64,000 nt of DNA from contig NZ_CP020612.1 in the NCBI RefSeq assembly GCF_002105555.1, positions 2,658,001 through 2,722,000 on the forward strand. Reading direction: 5' to 3'. Positions 1-7,262 of the stretch are shown piece by piece. Source of the DNA: Paracoccus contaminans. Its GTDB lineage: Bacteria; Pseudomonadota; Alphaproteobacteria; Rhodobacterales; Rhodobacteraceae. Each line of letters starts with the position of its first letter. Position 1 is the stretch's first letter. Below the pieces are notes generated by a model that made no database searches, was not told the origin of the DNA, and saw only the letters and a list, made by a program, of their open reading frames with translations. The position numbers were made by a program, and so were the translations under genes.

Positions 1-1
1 C

Positions 2-2485
2 ATCTACGCCTATTCCATCGCGGACGACGCGCACGCAGGCCTTCTCAAGATCGGGCAGACGACGCGCGACGTGAAGCGGCGCGTGGCCGAGCAGCTGAAG
101 ACAGCCGCCATCAAGAACTACCGCATCGAACTGGACGAGCCCGCCGAGCGGGACGACAACACTGTCTTCACCGACCATGAGGTGCGCGCGGCCCTCGCCA
201 AGAAGGGTTTCGCCAACAGCGAACTGGAGTGGATGCAGTGCAGGCTGAGCGACGTGCAGACTGTCCTGAACGAGCTGCGGACAGGCAAGAAATTCAGCGG
301 CAACCATCACCTGACGTTCCCGATGCGCCGGGAGCAGGCCGAGGCGGTGGACGTGACGCACGGCTATTTCATGTCCCGCTGGGCGGAGGACATGCATGCG
401 GTGCCGCGGTTCCTCTGGAACGCCAAGATGCGCTTCGGCAAGACTTTCACGACCTACCAGCTGGCGAAGAAACTCGGCGCCAAGCGGGTTCTGGTGGTGA
501 CCTTTAAGCCAGCGGTCGAGGATGCGTGGCAGACTGATCTGGAGAGCCACGTCGATTTTGACGGCTGGCAGTATCTGTCGAAAAACTCCGGCGGCGACCC
601 GACCCAGATCGACCGCTCCAAGCCCGTCGTCTACTTCGGCTCGTTCCAGGACTTGCTGGGCCGCGACGCCGCAGGGAACATCAAGGCGAAGAACGAGTGG
701 CTGCACCAGGTGAACTGGGACCTCGTCGTGTTCGACGAGTACCATTTCGGGGCTTGGCGGGAGACCGCGAAAGAACTGTTCGAGGGCGAGGAAGAGGCGG
801 TCGCCAAGAAGGAGGCCAAGCTGGAATATGACCCCAGCCTAGATAGCGTGAACGAGGACCTCAACGTCCTGTCCAACGACGAGACCGAGTTCCTGCCGAT
901 CACGACACGGGCCTACGTCTATCTGTCCGGAACGCCGTTCAAGGCGCTCGCGACCGGCGAGTTCATCGAGGAACAGATCTTCAACTGGACCTACACTGAC
1001 GAGCAACGCGCAAAGGCGGAATTCGCCGCCAAGCATCCTGACAAGTGGAATCCCTACGGCGCACTGCCACAGATGCGGCTCCTGACGTATCAGATGCCCG
1101 ATGAGCTCCTGGCAATCGCGAGCGCCGGGGAGTTTGACGAATTTGATCTCAACGAGTTCTTCTCCGCGACCGGCATCGGGCCGGGGGCCCCGTTCAAGCA
1201 CAAGAGCGACGTGCAGAAATGGCTCGACATCATTCGGGGCCAGTATGGGCCACGGGCTGTCGAGAGCCTCAAGACAGGCACGCGGCCGCCGTTCCCGTAC
1301 TCGGATGTGCGCTTGCTGCCATACCTACAGCACTCGTTCTGGTTTCTGCCCAACGTGGCGGCATGCCACGCGATGGCCAACCTGCTGGCCGAGAAGCACA
1401 ACACCTTCTGGCACGACTACGACGTTGTTGTCTCTGCCGGTGCGTCGGCGGGGATCGGTTTGGATGCGCTGCCGCCAGTACGCAAAGCGATCGGGAGCGG
1501 CTTCGACACAAAGACGATCACGCTATCCTGCGGCAAGCTGACGACCGGCGTGACCGTGCCGCAGTGGTCGTCGATCATTATGCTCCGCAACCTGAAATCG
1601 CCCGAGACCTACTTTCAGGCGGCGTTTCGCGTTCAGTCTCCGTGGTCCATCAAGAACCCGAATGGCGACAATCCCAACGAGGAGGAGATTCTAAAGCCGA
1701 TCTGCTTCGTGTTCGACTTCGCGCCGACGAGGGCGCTTCGTCAGCTGTCCGAGTACGGAATCGGCCTGGCCCCGAATGAGCCCAACCCCGAGAACGCCGT
1801 TAAGGACCTCGTGTCGTTTCTGCCGGTCCTCGCCTATGACGGCGCGAACATGACGCAGATCGATGCGGGTGGCATCCTCGACATCGCGATGGCTGGAACC
1901 TCGGCGACGCTGCTCGCGCGCAAATGGGAAAGCGCGATGCTGGTGAATGTGGACAACGAAACCCTGCGTCGTGTCCTCGACAATCCGGAGGCGATGGCGG
2001 CAGTGGAACGCATTGAGGGGTGGCGCTCGCTGGGTGACAACATCATCGAGACGATCATCAACAAGAGCGAGAAGGTCAAGGAACTCAAAAACAAGGCCAA
2101 GAATGGCGGCCTCACTGAAAAGGAAAAGAAGGAACTCACCGCCGAGGAAAAGGAATACAAGTCCAAGCGGAAGCTTGTGCAGGAGAAACTGATTAAGTTC
2201 GCGACGCGAATTCCGGCGTTCATGTACTTGACCGATTTCCGCGAAAACACACTGCAAGACGTGATAACCAAGCTCGAGCCAGACCTTTTTCTAACTGTTA
2301 CGGGACTGACGGTGAAGGATTTCCACCTGCTCGTGCGCCTCAAAGTGTTCAATACCGAGCAGATGAACCAGGCAGTCTTCGCTTTCCGACGCTACGAGGA
2401 CGCCTCATTGCGGTACACGGGCATCGAAAGCCACAAAGGACTGACACACTATGGGTTGTATGACACTGTGGTCGCGAGGGAATGA
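2..2485 (+). CDS. GIY-YIG (T5orf172-like) nuclease-helicase fusion, 5' partial
   Basis: Superfamily 2 helicase/translocase with an N-terminal GIY-YIG-type domain, probably acting on foreign DNA. The frame is open to the left edge. The codons before the GTG at 71 read IYAYSIADDAHAGLLKIGQT, which matches the T5orf172 branch of the GIY-YIG clan, so the true start lies outside the window. Counting from the GTG, the helicase core starts near residue 83 (FPMRREQAEAV). It has a Walker A-like NAKMRFGKTF (117-126), Walker B FDEYH (221-225) and a later LSGTPFKAL motif. The C-terminal third carries a lysine/glutamate-rich, probably coiled stretch. It converges on the GHKL ATPase gene with 66 bases between the two stop codons. 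A type III restriction-like helicase without a methyltransferase partner is the main alternative. Confidence 0.8.
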   Translation: MYAYSIADDAHAGLLKIGQTTRDVKRRVAEQLKTAAIKNYRIELDEPAERDDNTVFTDHEVRAALAKKGFANSELEWMQCRLSDVQTVLNELRTGKKFSGNHHLTFPMRREQAEAVDVTHGYFMSRWAEDMHAVPRFLWNAKMRFGKTFTTYQLAKKLGAKRVLVVTFKPAVEDAWQTDLESHVDFDGWQYLSKNSGGDPTQIDRSKPVVYFGSFQDLLGRDAAGNIKAKNEWLHQVNWDLVVFDEYHFGAWRETAKELFEGEEEAVAKKEAKLEYDPSLDSVNEDLNVLSNDETEFLPITTRAYVYLSGTPFKALATGEFIEEQIFNWTYTDEQRAKAEFAAKHPDKWNPYGALPQMRLLTYQMPDELLAIASAGEFDEFDLNEFFSATGIGPGAPFKHKSDVQKWLDIIRGQYGPRAVESLKTGTRPPFPYSDVRLLPYLQHSFWFLPNVAACHAMANLLAEKHNTFWHDYDVVVSAGASAGIGLDALPPVRKAIGSGFDTKTITLSCGKLTTGVTVPQWSSIIMLRNLKSPETYFQAAFRVQSPWSIKNPNGDNPNEEEILKPICFVFDFAPTRALRQLSEYGIGLAPNEPNPENAVKDLVSFLPVLAYDGANMTQIDAGGILDIAMAGTSATLLARKWESAMLVNVDNETLRRVLDNPEAMAAVERIEGWRSLGDNIIETIINKSEKVKELKNKAKNGGLTEKEKKELTAEEKEYKSKRKLVQEKLIKFATRIPAFMYLTDFRENTLQDVITKLEPDLFLTVTGLTVKDFHLLVRLKVFNTEQMNQAVFAFRRYEDASLRYTGIESHKGLTHYGLYDTVVARE

Positions 2486-2551
2486 CTACGATCAACTACT
2501 GAAACGGACAAGAAGCCGAGCTATCACGCAAGGCCCCTCCGAATGAAAACG

Positions 2552-4672
2552 CTAGACGCTTGGAAGTCCCAAGCGGTCGAAGAACGCTCGATTGCGCTCG
2601 GTAGCCGACGCCACCAGCCCGTCGAATGAGATCACTTGAATATAGGCATTGTAGAAGGCGCTCGGGTGGTAGCCGAAGTAGCCCATACCGTCGGCCGTGA
2701 TCTTAAGATGGTGGAGTTCACAGCAACCCCTGAGACGATCGGTCAGGTCCGCAACCACGTAGACGAATCCCGGAATCTTGTCGGCATTCGGAATCGGTCT
2801 GCCGTTCTTCGCCTTCGCGCCCTCCCGTAGCCGCCTCAGGTAGTCCAACGCCTGCAGGATCGGATCGTGCTCTTCGGACTGTCCCGCCTTAAAGCCGCTG
2901 CGCATCGGCCGCTTGATCTCCACGACCGTGAGCGATGCGGCTGGTCCGGTCGCCTTGTCCGATACGAGAAGCGGGTTGTCGAACGTGCGCAGGGAGGCAA
3001 TGTCTGGCTCCTTGCCGCAAGCGCTCTCGGTTATCGGCATGGTCGCAATCGGCTTGTCTGATGCGAGGAAGTCGTGAAACGCGAGCCGTTCATCCAGAAG
3101 CCACAGGCTCTGGCGGCGAAACGCAAGGTCATCCGACGTGACGCGCATCGGCACAATCAGTTCATGGATCACGTCCTCGCGGACGTATCGACCCGACGCG
3201 TCCCGTTCGATCGCCTTCGCCAAGAGATCAATGATCACGCGCCTGTGCGTGACATAGTTTGCCAGGTCGGACTGCTTCAGGTCCGATACCTTCTGCAAGT
3301 AGTCATCTAGGCGCTTCTCGTATGCCTCTTCAGTCTCATCGTCGCCGGGCGACAGCACCTTGTGCCCTTCACTTAGAAGGTTCTGCTCCACTCGGAACAG
3401 GTGCTTGTGCAGCAAGGCGTCCAGGTTGGCGTCCGAGATGTTAGCGTCAACGACCAGTTCGTCTGAGGGGATATGCGCGAGGATGGGGCGGTATCGGGGC
3501 GCCTTCTTCGCGACGAACGTCGCCACCCGCTCTTTGCCGGCCGCAATGTTCTGCTCAAGCGCATCTGAAAGAAACTCTTTCACGCGTGGTAGCACCGCTT
3601 CTCGGATGTCGCGGAACGAGATGTCGGTAGCGGCGAACATGCCGTCCACCTCGTCCTCGATGTTGAAGCCGATGCGCTGCTCCACAACGCGTTCGTTCAG
3701 GAATGGACTGGTGAGGTACGCGGCATAGGTGAACTGTCCTCGATCGTCCGTCACGGCTCCGGACAGCCCGGGAATTTTCCCTTGGATAGCCTCTTCTTTC
3801 ACGAGTCTCCCGGCTGCGCAGTAGTTTAACCCGTGAGTTTTGTTGACGGCAGCGCGGAACTTGACGTGCATAATCTCGAATGGCTCACCTTTGATCTCGA
3901 CCTGTTCGGCGTGGGCGGCGGAGTGCATGTGTTCGTCGTAGAGGTCGTCCAGAACGAGGCGATCCGGCCCGTCCTCGACGACGACCTCTGGGACGCCTTC
4001 TTCTCGGACAAAGTACCAGAGGCAATGTTCAAGCAATCCAATGGCGATCACCCGAGCTGTCTTCGGCGCCTGCTCGGCGAAGCGTGGCTCGAAGCCTTCG
4101 AGACAAAGCACGGTTCGCTTTGGGCCGGAGGCAGCCTCCACGCTCCCTTCCGGCTTTACATCGTGCGCGACATCGAAGCGGAACCGTCGGCATTTAAGCT
4201 CGCTGTCCTCGGCGAACACCGAGTCGACCCGCACTTGCTTGAATGCCTTCAGCCACATCAAGCGCCCGATGCCGCGGCAGCCGCGCTGAGCTTTCCACAG
4301 ACTGTCGAGGGTTCGAAAGGACTTCCAGTTGTCTTCGGTGAAGCCGATGCCATCGTCCGTGACCTCGAACCCCGTGATCCTCTCTCGCGCGCCGCCTTTC
4401 CCCTCGAGTTGGAGCGAGGTCTGCAGGGATCGGATCACTCTCACCGTGATCTTGTGTGATCGGATCGGCTGCGCACCTGCGGCAGCATCGTCCTCGATCG
4501 CCTGGATCGAGTTTACGACGGCCTCATACAGGGGGATCATACCCTTCGAGGCAGCGAGGTAAGTGTTCCGAAGGCGGCCTTGCAGAAGGCTTTCCATAAA
4601 CTCAACCGGCAAATCACTGTCATCGCGGCTGCGTTTCTCCAGAGAGGCAACCGCACCTTCGCAATCTTCCAC
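2552..4672 (-). CDS. GHKL ATPase with C-terminal PD-(D/E)XK nuclease-like domain
   Basis: Predicted ATP-driven nuclease, a good candidate defence effector. The N-terminal GHKL (MutL/Hsp90-like) fold is shown by the N-box YEAVVNSIQAI (E50, N54), DDGIGF (106-111) and a glycine lid GCRGIGRLMW (131-140). Near the C-terminus come D557, VVEIKRP (E585, K587) and QALDY (Q607, Y611). This is the D...ExK...QxxxY pattern of PD-(D/E)XK nucleases. The start is a GTG preceded six bases upstream by a perfect AGGAGG. The gene lies 87 bases after the recombinase-associated HTH gene on the same strand, so it may be cotranscribed with the integration genes. The middle region (about 200-550) is not recognised. 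Plain DNA repair is possible but less likely given the neighbours. Confidence 0.8.
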   Translation of the reverse strand: MEDCEGAVASLEKRSRDDSDLPVEFMESLLQGRLRNTYLAASKGMIPLYEAVVNSIQAIEDDAAAGAQPIRSHKITVRVIRSLQTSLQLEGKGGARERITGFEVTDDGIGFTEDNWKSFRTLDSLWKAQRGCRGIGRLMWLKAFKQVRVDSVFAEDSELKCRRFRFDVAHDVKPEGSVEAASGPKRTVLCLEGFEPRFAEQAPKTARVIAIGLLEHCLWYFVREEGVPEVVVEDGPDRLVLDDLYDEHMHSAAHAEQVEIKGEPFEIMHVKFRAAVNKTHGLNYCAAGRLVKEEAIQGKIPGLSGAVTDDRGQFTYAAYLTSPFLNERVVEQRIGFNIEDEVDGMFAATDISFRDIREAVLPRVKEFLSDALEQNIAAGKERVATFVAKKAPRYRPILAHIPSDELVVDANISDANLDALLHKHLFRVEQNLLSEGHKVLSPGDDETEEAYEKRLDDYLQKVSDLKQSDLANYVTHRRVIIDLLAKAIERDASGRYVREDVIHELIVPMRVTSDDLAFRRQSLWLLDERLAFHDFLASDKPIATMPITESACGKEPDIASLRTFDNPLLVSDKATGPAASLTVVEIKRPMRSGFKAGQSEEHDPILQALDYLRRLREGAKAKNGRPIPNADKIPGFVYVVADLTDRLRGCCELHHLKITADGMGYFGYHPSAFYNAYIQVISFDGLVASATERNRAFFDRLGLPSV

Positions 4673-4759
4673 GGACGACCTCCTTAAGGAAGTGTTTTCA
4701 TGGCGTAAGCGGCGGGCTGCGAAAGCATTTCGTCGCGAACCTCGCGATGAAGTTGGCGT

Positions 4760-5143
4760 TCAGCCAAAGTGCAGCGCCTGCTTTCCCCACTCCACCGGAA
4801 ACGAAACCAGCACGCGCGCGAGCGTCACCTCCGGTCCCGGCCTGCCGTCCAGGATCGCCTCGACGGTTTCGGGGGCGAGCAGTGTCAGGCGCAGGATGCG
4901 GTTCATATATGAGGGCGCGATCCCCTCGCGCTCTGCCAGTTCGACGATGGTCGTGAACTCGCCCGAATCCAGCATCCGCTTCCAGCGGAAGGCGCGCGCC
5001 AGCGCCTTGACCAGCGTGTTGTCGGTCCGGCGTGGCTGCGTAGTGCCTACGGGCAGTTGCATCTCCTTCCGCCCGCCGCGCTTCACGAGGCGGAACGGGA
5101 CGTGGAGCGTCACGGTCTCGGGAACCGGCGTGCCGCGGGTCAT
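4760..5143 (-). CDS. recombinase-associated HTH protein
   Basis: Small basic DNA-binding protein (127 aa) of the type regularly encoded just after DUF2924-linked serine recombinases. The C-terminal half has a helix-turn-helix look (VELAEREGIAPSYMNRILRL), followed by a helical tail ending in FPVEWGKQALHFG. The chosen ATG overlaps the recombinase stop by four bases (ATGA), which indicates translational coupling. It may direct recombination, as recombination directionality factors do, or repress the operon; that role is inferred from position only. Longer forms of this frame would run far into the recombinase and are rejected. Confidence 0.75.
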   Translation of the reverse strand: MTRGTPVPETVTLHVPFRLVKRGGRKEMQLPVGTTQPRRTDNTLVKALARAFRWKRMLDSGEFTTIVELAEREGIAPSYMNRILRLTLLAPETVEAILDGRPGPEVTLARVLVSFPVEWGKQALHFG

Positions 5144-6465
5144 GCGGTCGCTGCCATGTCTCCGGCCAGCATCTCGCGCGCGAGGCCGCCGAGCCCATCC
5201 ATACGGAGCCGGACGTTGAGCCCATCCGTGCCGATGTCCACCCGCTCGACCAGCAGCGCCACGATGCGGGCCTGCTCGGCGGGGAACAGTTCGTCCCACA
5301 GCGGGTCGAGCTGCTGCAGGGCCGCACGCGCGTCGGCCTCGGTGATGTCGTCAGCATGGACGCGCGCCGCCCTCCAAGTCCCCGCCACAATCTCGGGCTG
5401 GCGGAACACGGCGCGGAACTGGTCGATGACGGCGGCCTCGATCTCGCCTGCGGGCACGCGGCCGACCGGGCACGACCCGGCTCCATGCTTCAGCACGGTT
5501 TGGCTGACATAGTACCGGTACAGCCTGTCGCCCTTGCGGGTGTGCGTCGGCGAGAATGCCGCGCCGTCGGGTCCGAACAGCAGCCCCTTCAACAGCGCGG
5601 GCGTCTCGGCGCGGGTCCGTGCGGCGCGCTTGCGTGGGCTTTCCTGCAAGATGGCGTGGACGCGGTCCCAAGTCTCGCGATCGATGATGGCGTCGTGCTC
5701 GCCGGGATAGCTGTCGCCCTTGTGGACCGCCTCGCCGATGTAGGCGCGGTTGCTCAGCATCCGATAGATGTATTTCTTGTCTATCCGGTTGCCGCGCGGC
5801 GTCCGGATGCCGCGTGCGCCGACCTCTCGCGCCAGTTCCGTGCAGGACCCGATCTCGAGGAAGCGGGCGAAGATCCAGCGGACCTGTTCGGCCGCCTCCT
5901 CGTCGGTGATCAGCTTCCGGGCTTCCACCCGATAACCATGGGGCGGCACGCCCCCCATCCACTTGCCCTTCTTTCGGCTCGCGGCGACCTTGTCGCGGAT
6001 GCGCTCGGCCGTCACCTCGCGCTCAAACTGGGCGAACGAGAGCAGGATGTTCAGCGTCAGCCGCCCCATCGACGTGGTCGTGTTGAACGACTGCGTGACC
6101 GAGACGAACGTCACGCCGTTCCTGTCGAACACCTCGACCAGCTTGGCGAAGTCGGCCAGCGACCGCGACAGTCGGTCGATCTTGTAGACCACCACCACGT
6201 CGACCAAACCGTCCTCGATGTCCTCCAGCAGCCGCTTCAATCCAGGGCGTTCCAGCGTGCCGCCAGAGATGCCGCCGTCGTCATACTGATCGCGGACAAG
6301 AACCCAGCCCTCGGACCGCTGGCTGGCGATATAGGCTTCGCAGGCCTCGCGCTGGGCGTGGAGCGAGTTGAAGTCCTGCTCCAGCCCTTCCTCGGAGGAT
6401 TTCCGGGTGTAGACCGCACAGCGCAGCTTGCGGACGACCTTCGATTTTTCGGGCGGCTTCGTCAT
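5140..6465 (-). CDS. large serine recombinase (candidate prophage integrase)
   Basis: Site-specific recombinase (441 aa) that would cut and join DNA through a serine-phosphate intermediate. The resolvase catalytic domain (about 12-160) starts with AVYTRKSSEEG, which holds the nucleophilic serine. It continues with YDDGGISGGTLERPGL, VVVYKIDRLSRSL and LTLNILLSFAQFERE. A recombinase domain follows (GVPPHGYR ... RGIRTPRGNRIDKKYIYRML), then a zinc-ribbon/coiled region and a C-terminal tail. The start is the ATG after GGGGGCGGAC, which overlaps the DUF2924 stop by four bases. An upstream in-frame start would add 52 codons that overlap DUF2924 and look non-native. No tyrosine integrase was seen, so this is the best candidate for moving the prophage. 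Confidence 0.92.
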   Translation of the reverse strand: MTKPPEKSKVVRKLRCAVYTRKSSEEGLEQDFNSLHAQREACEAYIASQRSEGWVLVRDQYDDGGISGGTLERPGLKRLLEDIEDGLVDVVVVYKIDRLSRSLADFAKLVEVFDRNGVTFVSVTQSFNTTTSMGRLTLNILLSFAQFEREVTAERIRDKVAASRKKGKWMGGVPPHGYRVEARKLITDEEAAEQVRWIFARFLEIGSCTELAREVGARGIRTPRGNRIDKKYIYRMLSNRAYIGEAVHKGDSYPGEHDAIIDRETWDRVHAILQESPRKRAARTRAETPALLKGLLFGPDGAAFSPTHTRKGDRLYRYYVSQTVLKHGAGSCPVGRVPAGEIEAAVIDQFRAVFRQPEIVAGTWRAARVHADDITEADARAALQQLDPLWDELFPAEQARIVALLVERVDIGTDGLNVRLRMDGLGGLAREMLAGDMAATA

Positions 6466-6917
6466 GTCCGCCCCCTGTGGTTCTTCAGCCCGAAGAAGGT
6501 CCACCCGTTCCAACGCGTGCCGGTGATGGCGCGGGCGATAGCGGACAGCGACTTGTAGGGCCGCCCCTGCCATTCGAATCCGTCGGCGGTGACGGTGACG
6601 ATCTGCTCGACGCCCTGCCATTCGCGCAGCAGCCGCGTGCCGGTGATCGGGCGGTCGCGATCGGCGCGGATGCCCCGCTTCTTTCGGTCGCCGCCGTCCA
6701 GTTCCTCGCCCAGCCGTTCAAGCCGCCGGATCGTCTCCGGCTTCAGCCCGCCATAGGCCAGTTCCTGGATGCGGTAGGCCAGGCGGGACTCGAGGTAGCG
6801 CCGGTTGAACGGCGGCGGCTCGCTGTCGAACAGGTCGCGCCACTGTTGCTTCAGGTCGGGCGTCGGCGTGGTCTTGAGCGCGGCCAAGCGCGCGGGGATG
6901 GGATCGGGCTTGTTCAT
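6462..6917 (-). CDS. DUF2924 family protein
   Basis: Member of DUF2924 (151 aa), a family of unknown biochemical role found beside serine recombinases in alphaproteobacterial mobile DNA. Recognisable parts are the N-terminal LAALKTTPTPDLKQQWRDLF, ESRLAYRIQELAYGGL, and a C-terminal region ending in SLSAIARAITGTRWNGWTFF. The last part resembles the DNA- or nucleotide-binding segment typical of the family. The ATG at 6917 has GGAGAA just upstream. It overlaps the preceding small gene and the recombinase by four bases each, so the genes are translated as one unit. Confidence 0.88.
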   Translation of the reverse strand: MNKPDPIPARLAALKTTPTPDLKQQWRDLFDSEPPPFNRRYLESRLAYRIQELAYGGLKPETIRRLERLGEELDGGDRKKRGIRADRDRPITGTRLLREWQGVEQIVTVTADGFEWQGRPYKSLSAIARAITGTRWNGWTFFGLKNHRGRT

Positions 6918-7114
6918 GCATTTCTCCGGTGCGTTGGGGTTGCATGACGGCATTGGTCGGGCGGATAGTGTAGGCAACTTTCTCCAGCTTTGTCAGATAC
7001 TTCGACCGTCTCCCGCAACCGCAACCGAACGAGGCCGAGCGCCAGCAGGCCGCAAAGCTCCGCGCGGCGTTCAGTGGCGGTCATCCGGTCAGGCAGCAGG
7101 GGATTTGAGCCCAT
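6914..7114 (-). CDS. small conserved protein of the recombinase operon
   Basis: Short basic protein (about 66 aa), first gene of the recombinase transcript. It contains LLPDRMTATERRAELCGLLA followed by LGLVRLRLRE, a pattern I recall from small genes upstream of DUF2924. Function unknown. It overlaps DUF2924 by four bases. The start is uncertain. ATG codons at 7141, 7114 and 7084 are all in frame and none has a convincing ribosome site. The conserved part begins near LLPD, so 7114 is a compromise. Confidence 0.6.
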   Translation of the reverse strand: MGSNPLLPDRMTATERRAELCGLLALGLVRLRLRETVEVSDKAGESCLHYPPDQCRHATPTHRRNA

Positions 7115-7129
7115 CCGTGGGTATTTCAG

Positions 7130-7153
7130 AGCGTTTCGCATGAGAGAAACGCT
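7130..7153. repeat. inverted repeat upstream of the recombinase operon
   Basis: Arms AGCGTTTC (7130-7137) and GAAACGCT (7146-7153) are perfect complements separated by eight bases. The element lies across the possible 5' end of the small recombinase-operon gene, in the gap after recD2. It could be an operator, a recombinase site or a REP-like palindrome. The same half-site recurs at 15520-15542. Confidence 0.6.
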
Positions 7154-7262
7154 AGCCACGCGACGCGCCGAAACAATCGAGATCAATGCGTTATGGGAGT
7201 TCTGCGCAAGCCCTCGCAGCTGGTGGGAGACGGCGACTTCCGGCGAGTTCCCCGGTAGCCCG

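Noticed and set aside
4698..5486. 262-codon frame across the HTH gene and recombinase C-terminus
   Set aside because: Overlaps two coupled genes and has arginine/serine/proline shadow composition.
2547..7155. Nine-base direct repeat AAACGCTAG at 2547-2555 and 7147-7155 as possible attachment sites
   Set aside because: Too short, expected by chance over this distance, and it includes the stop codon of the GHKL gene.
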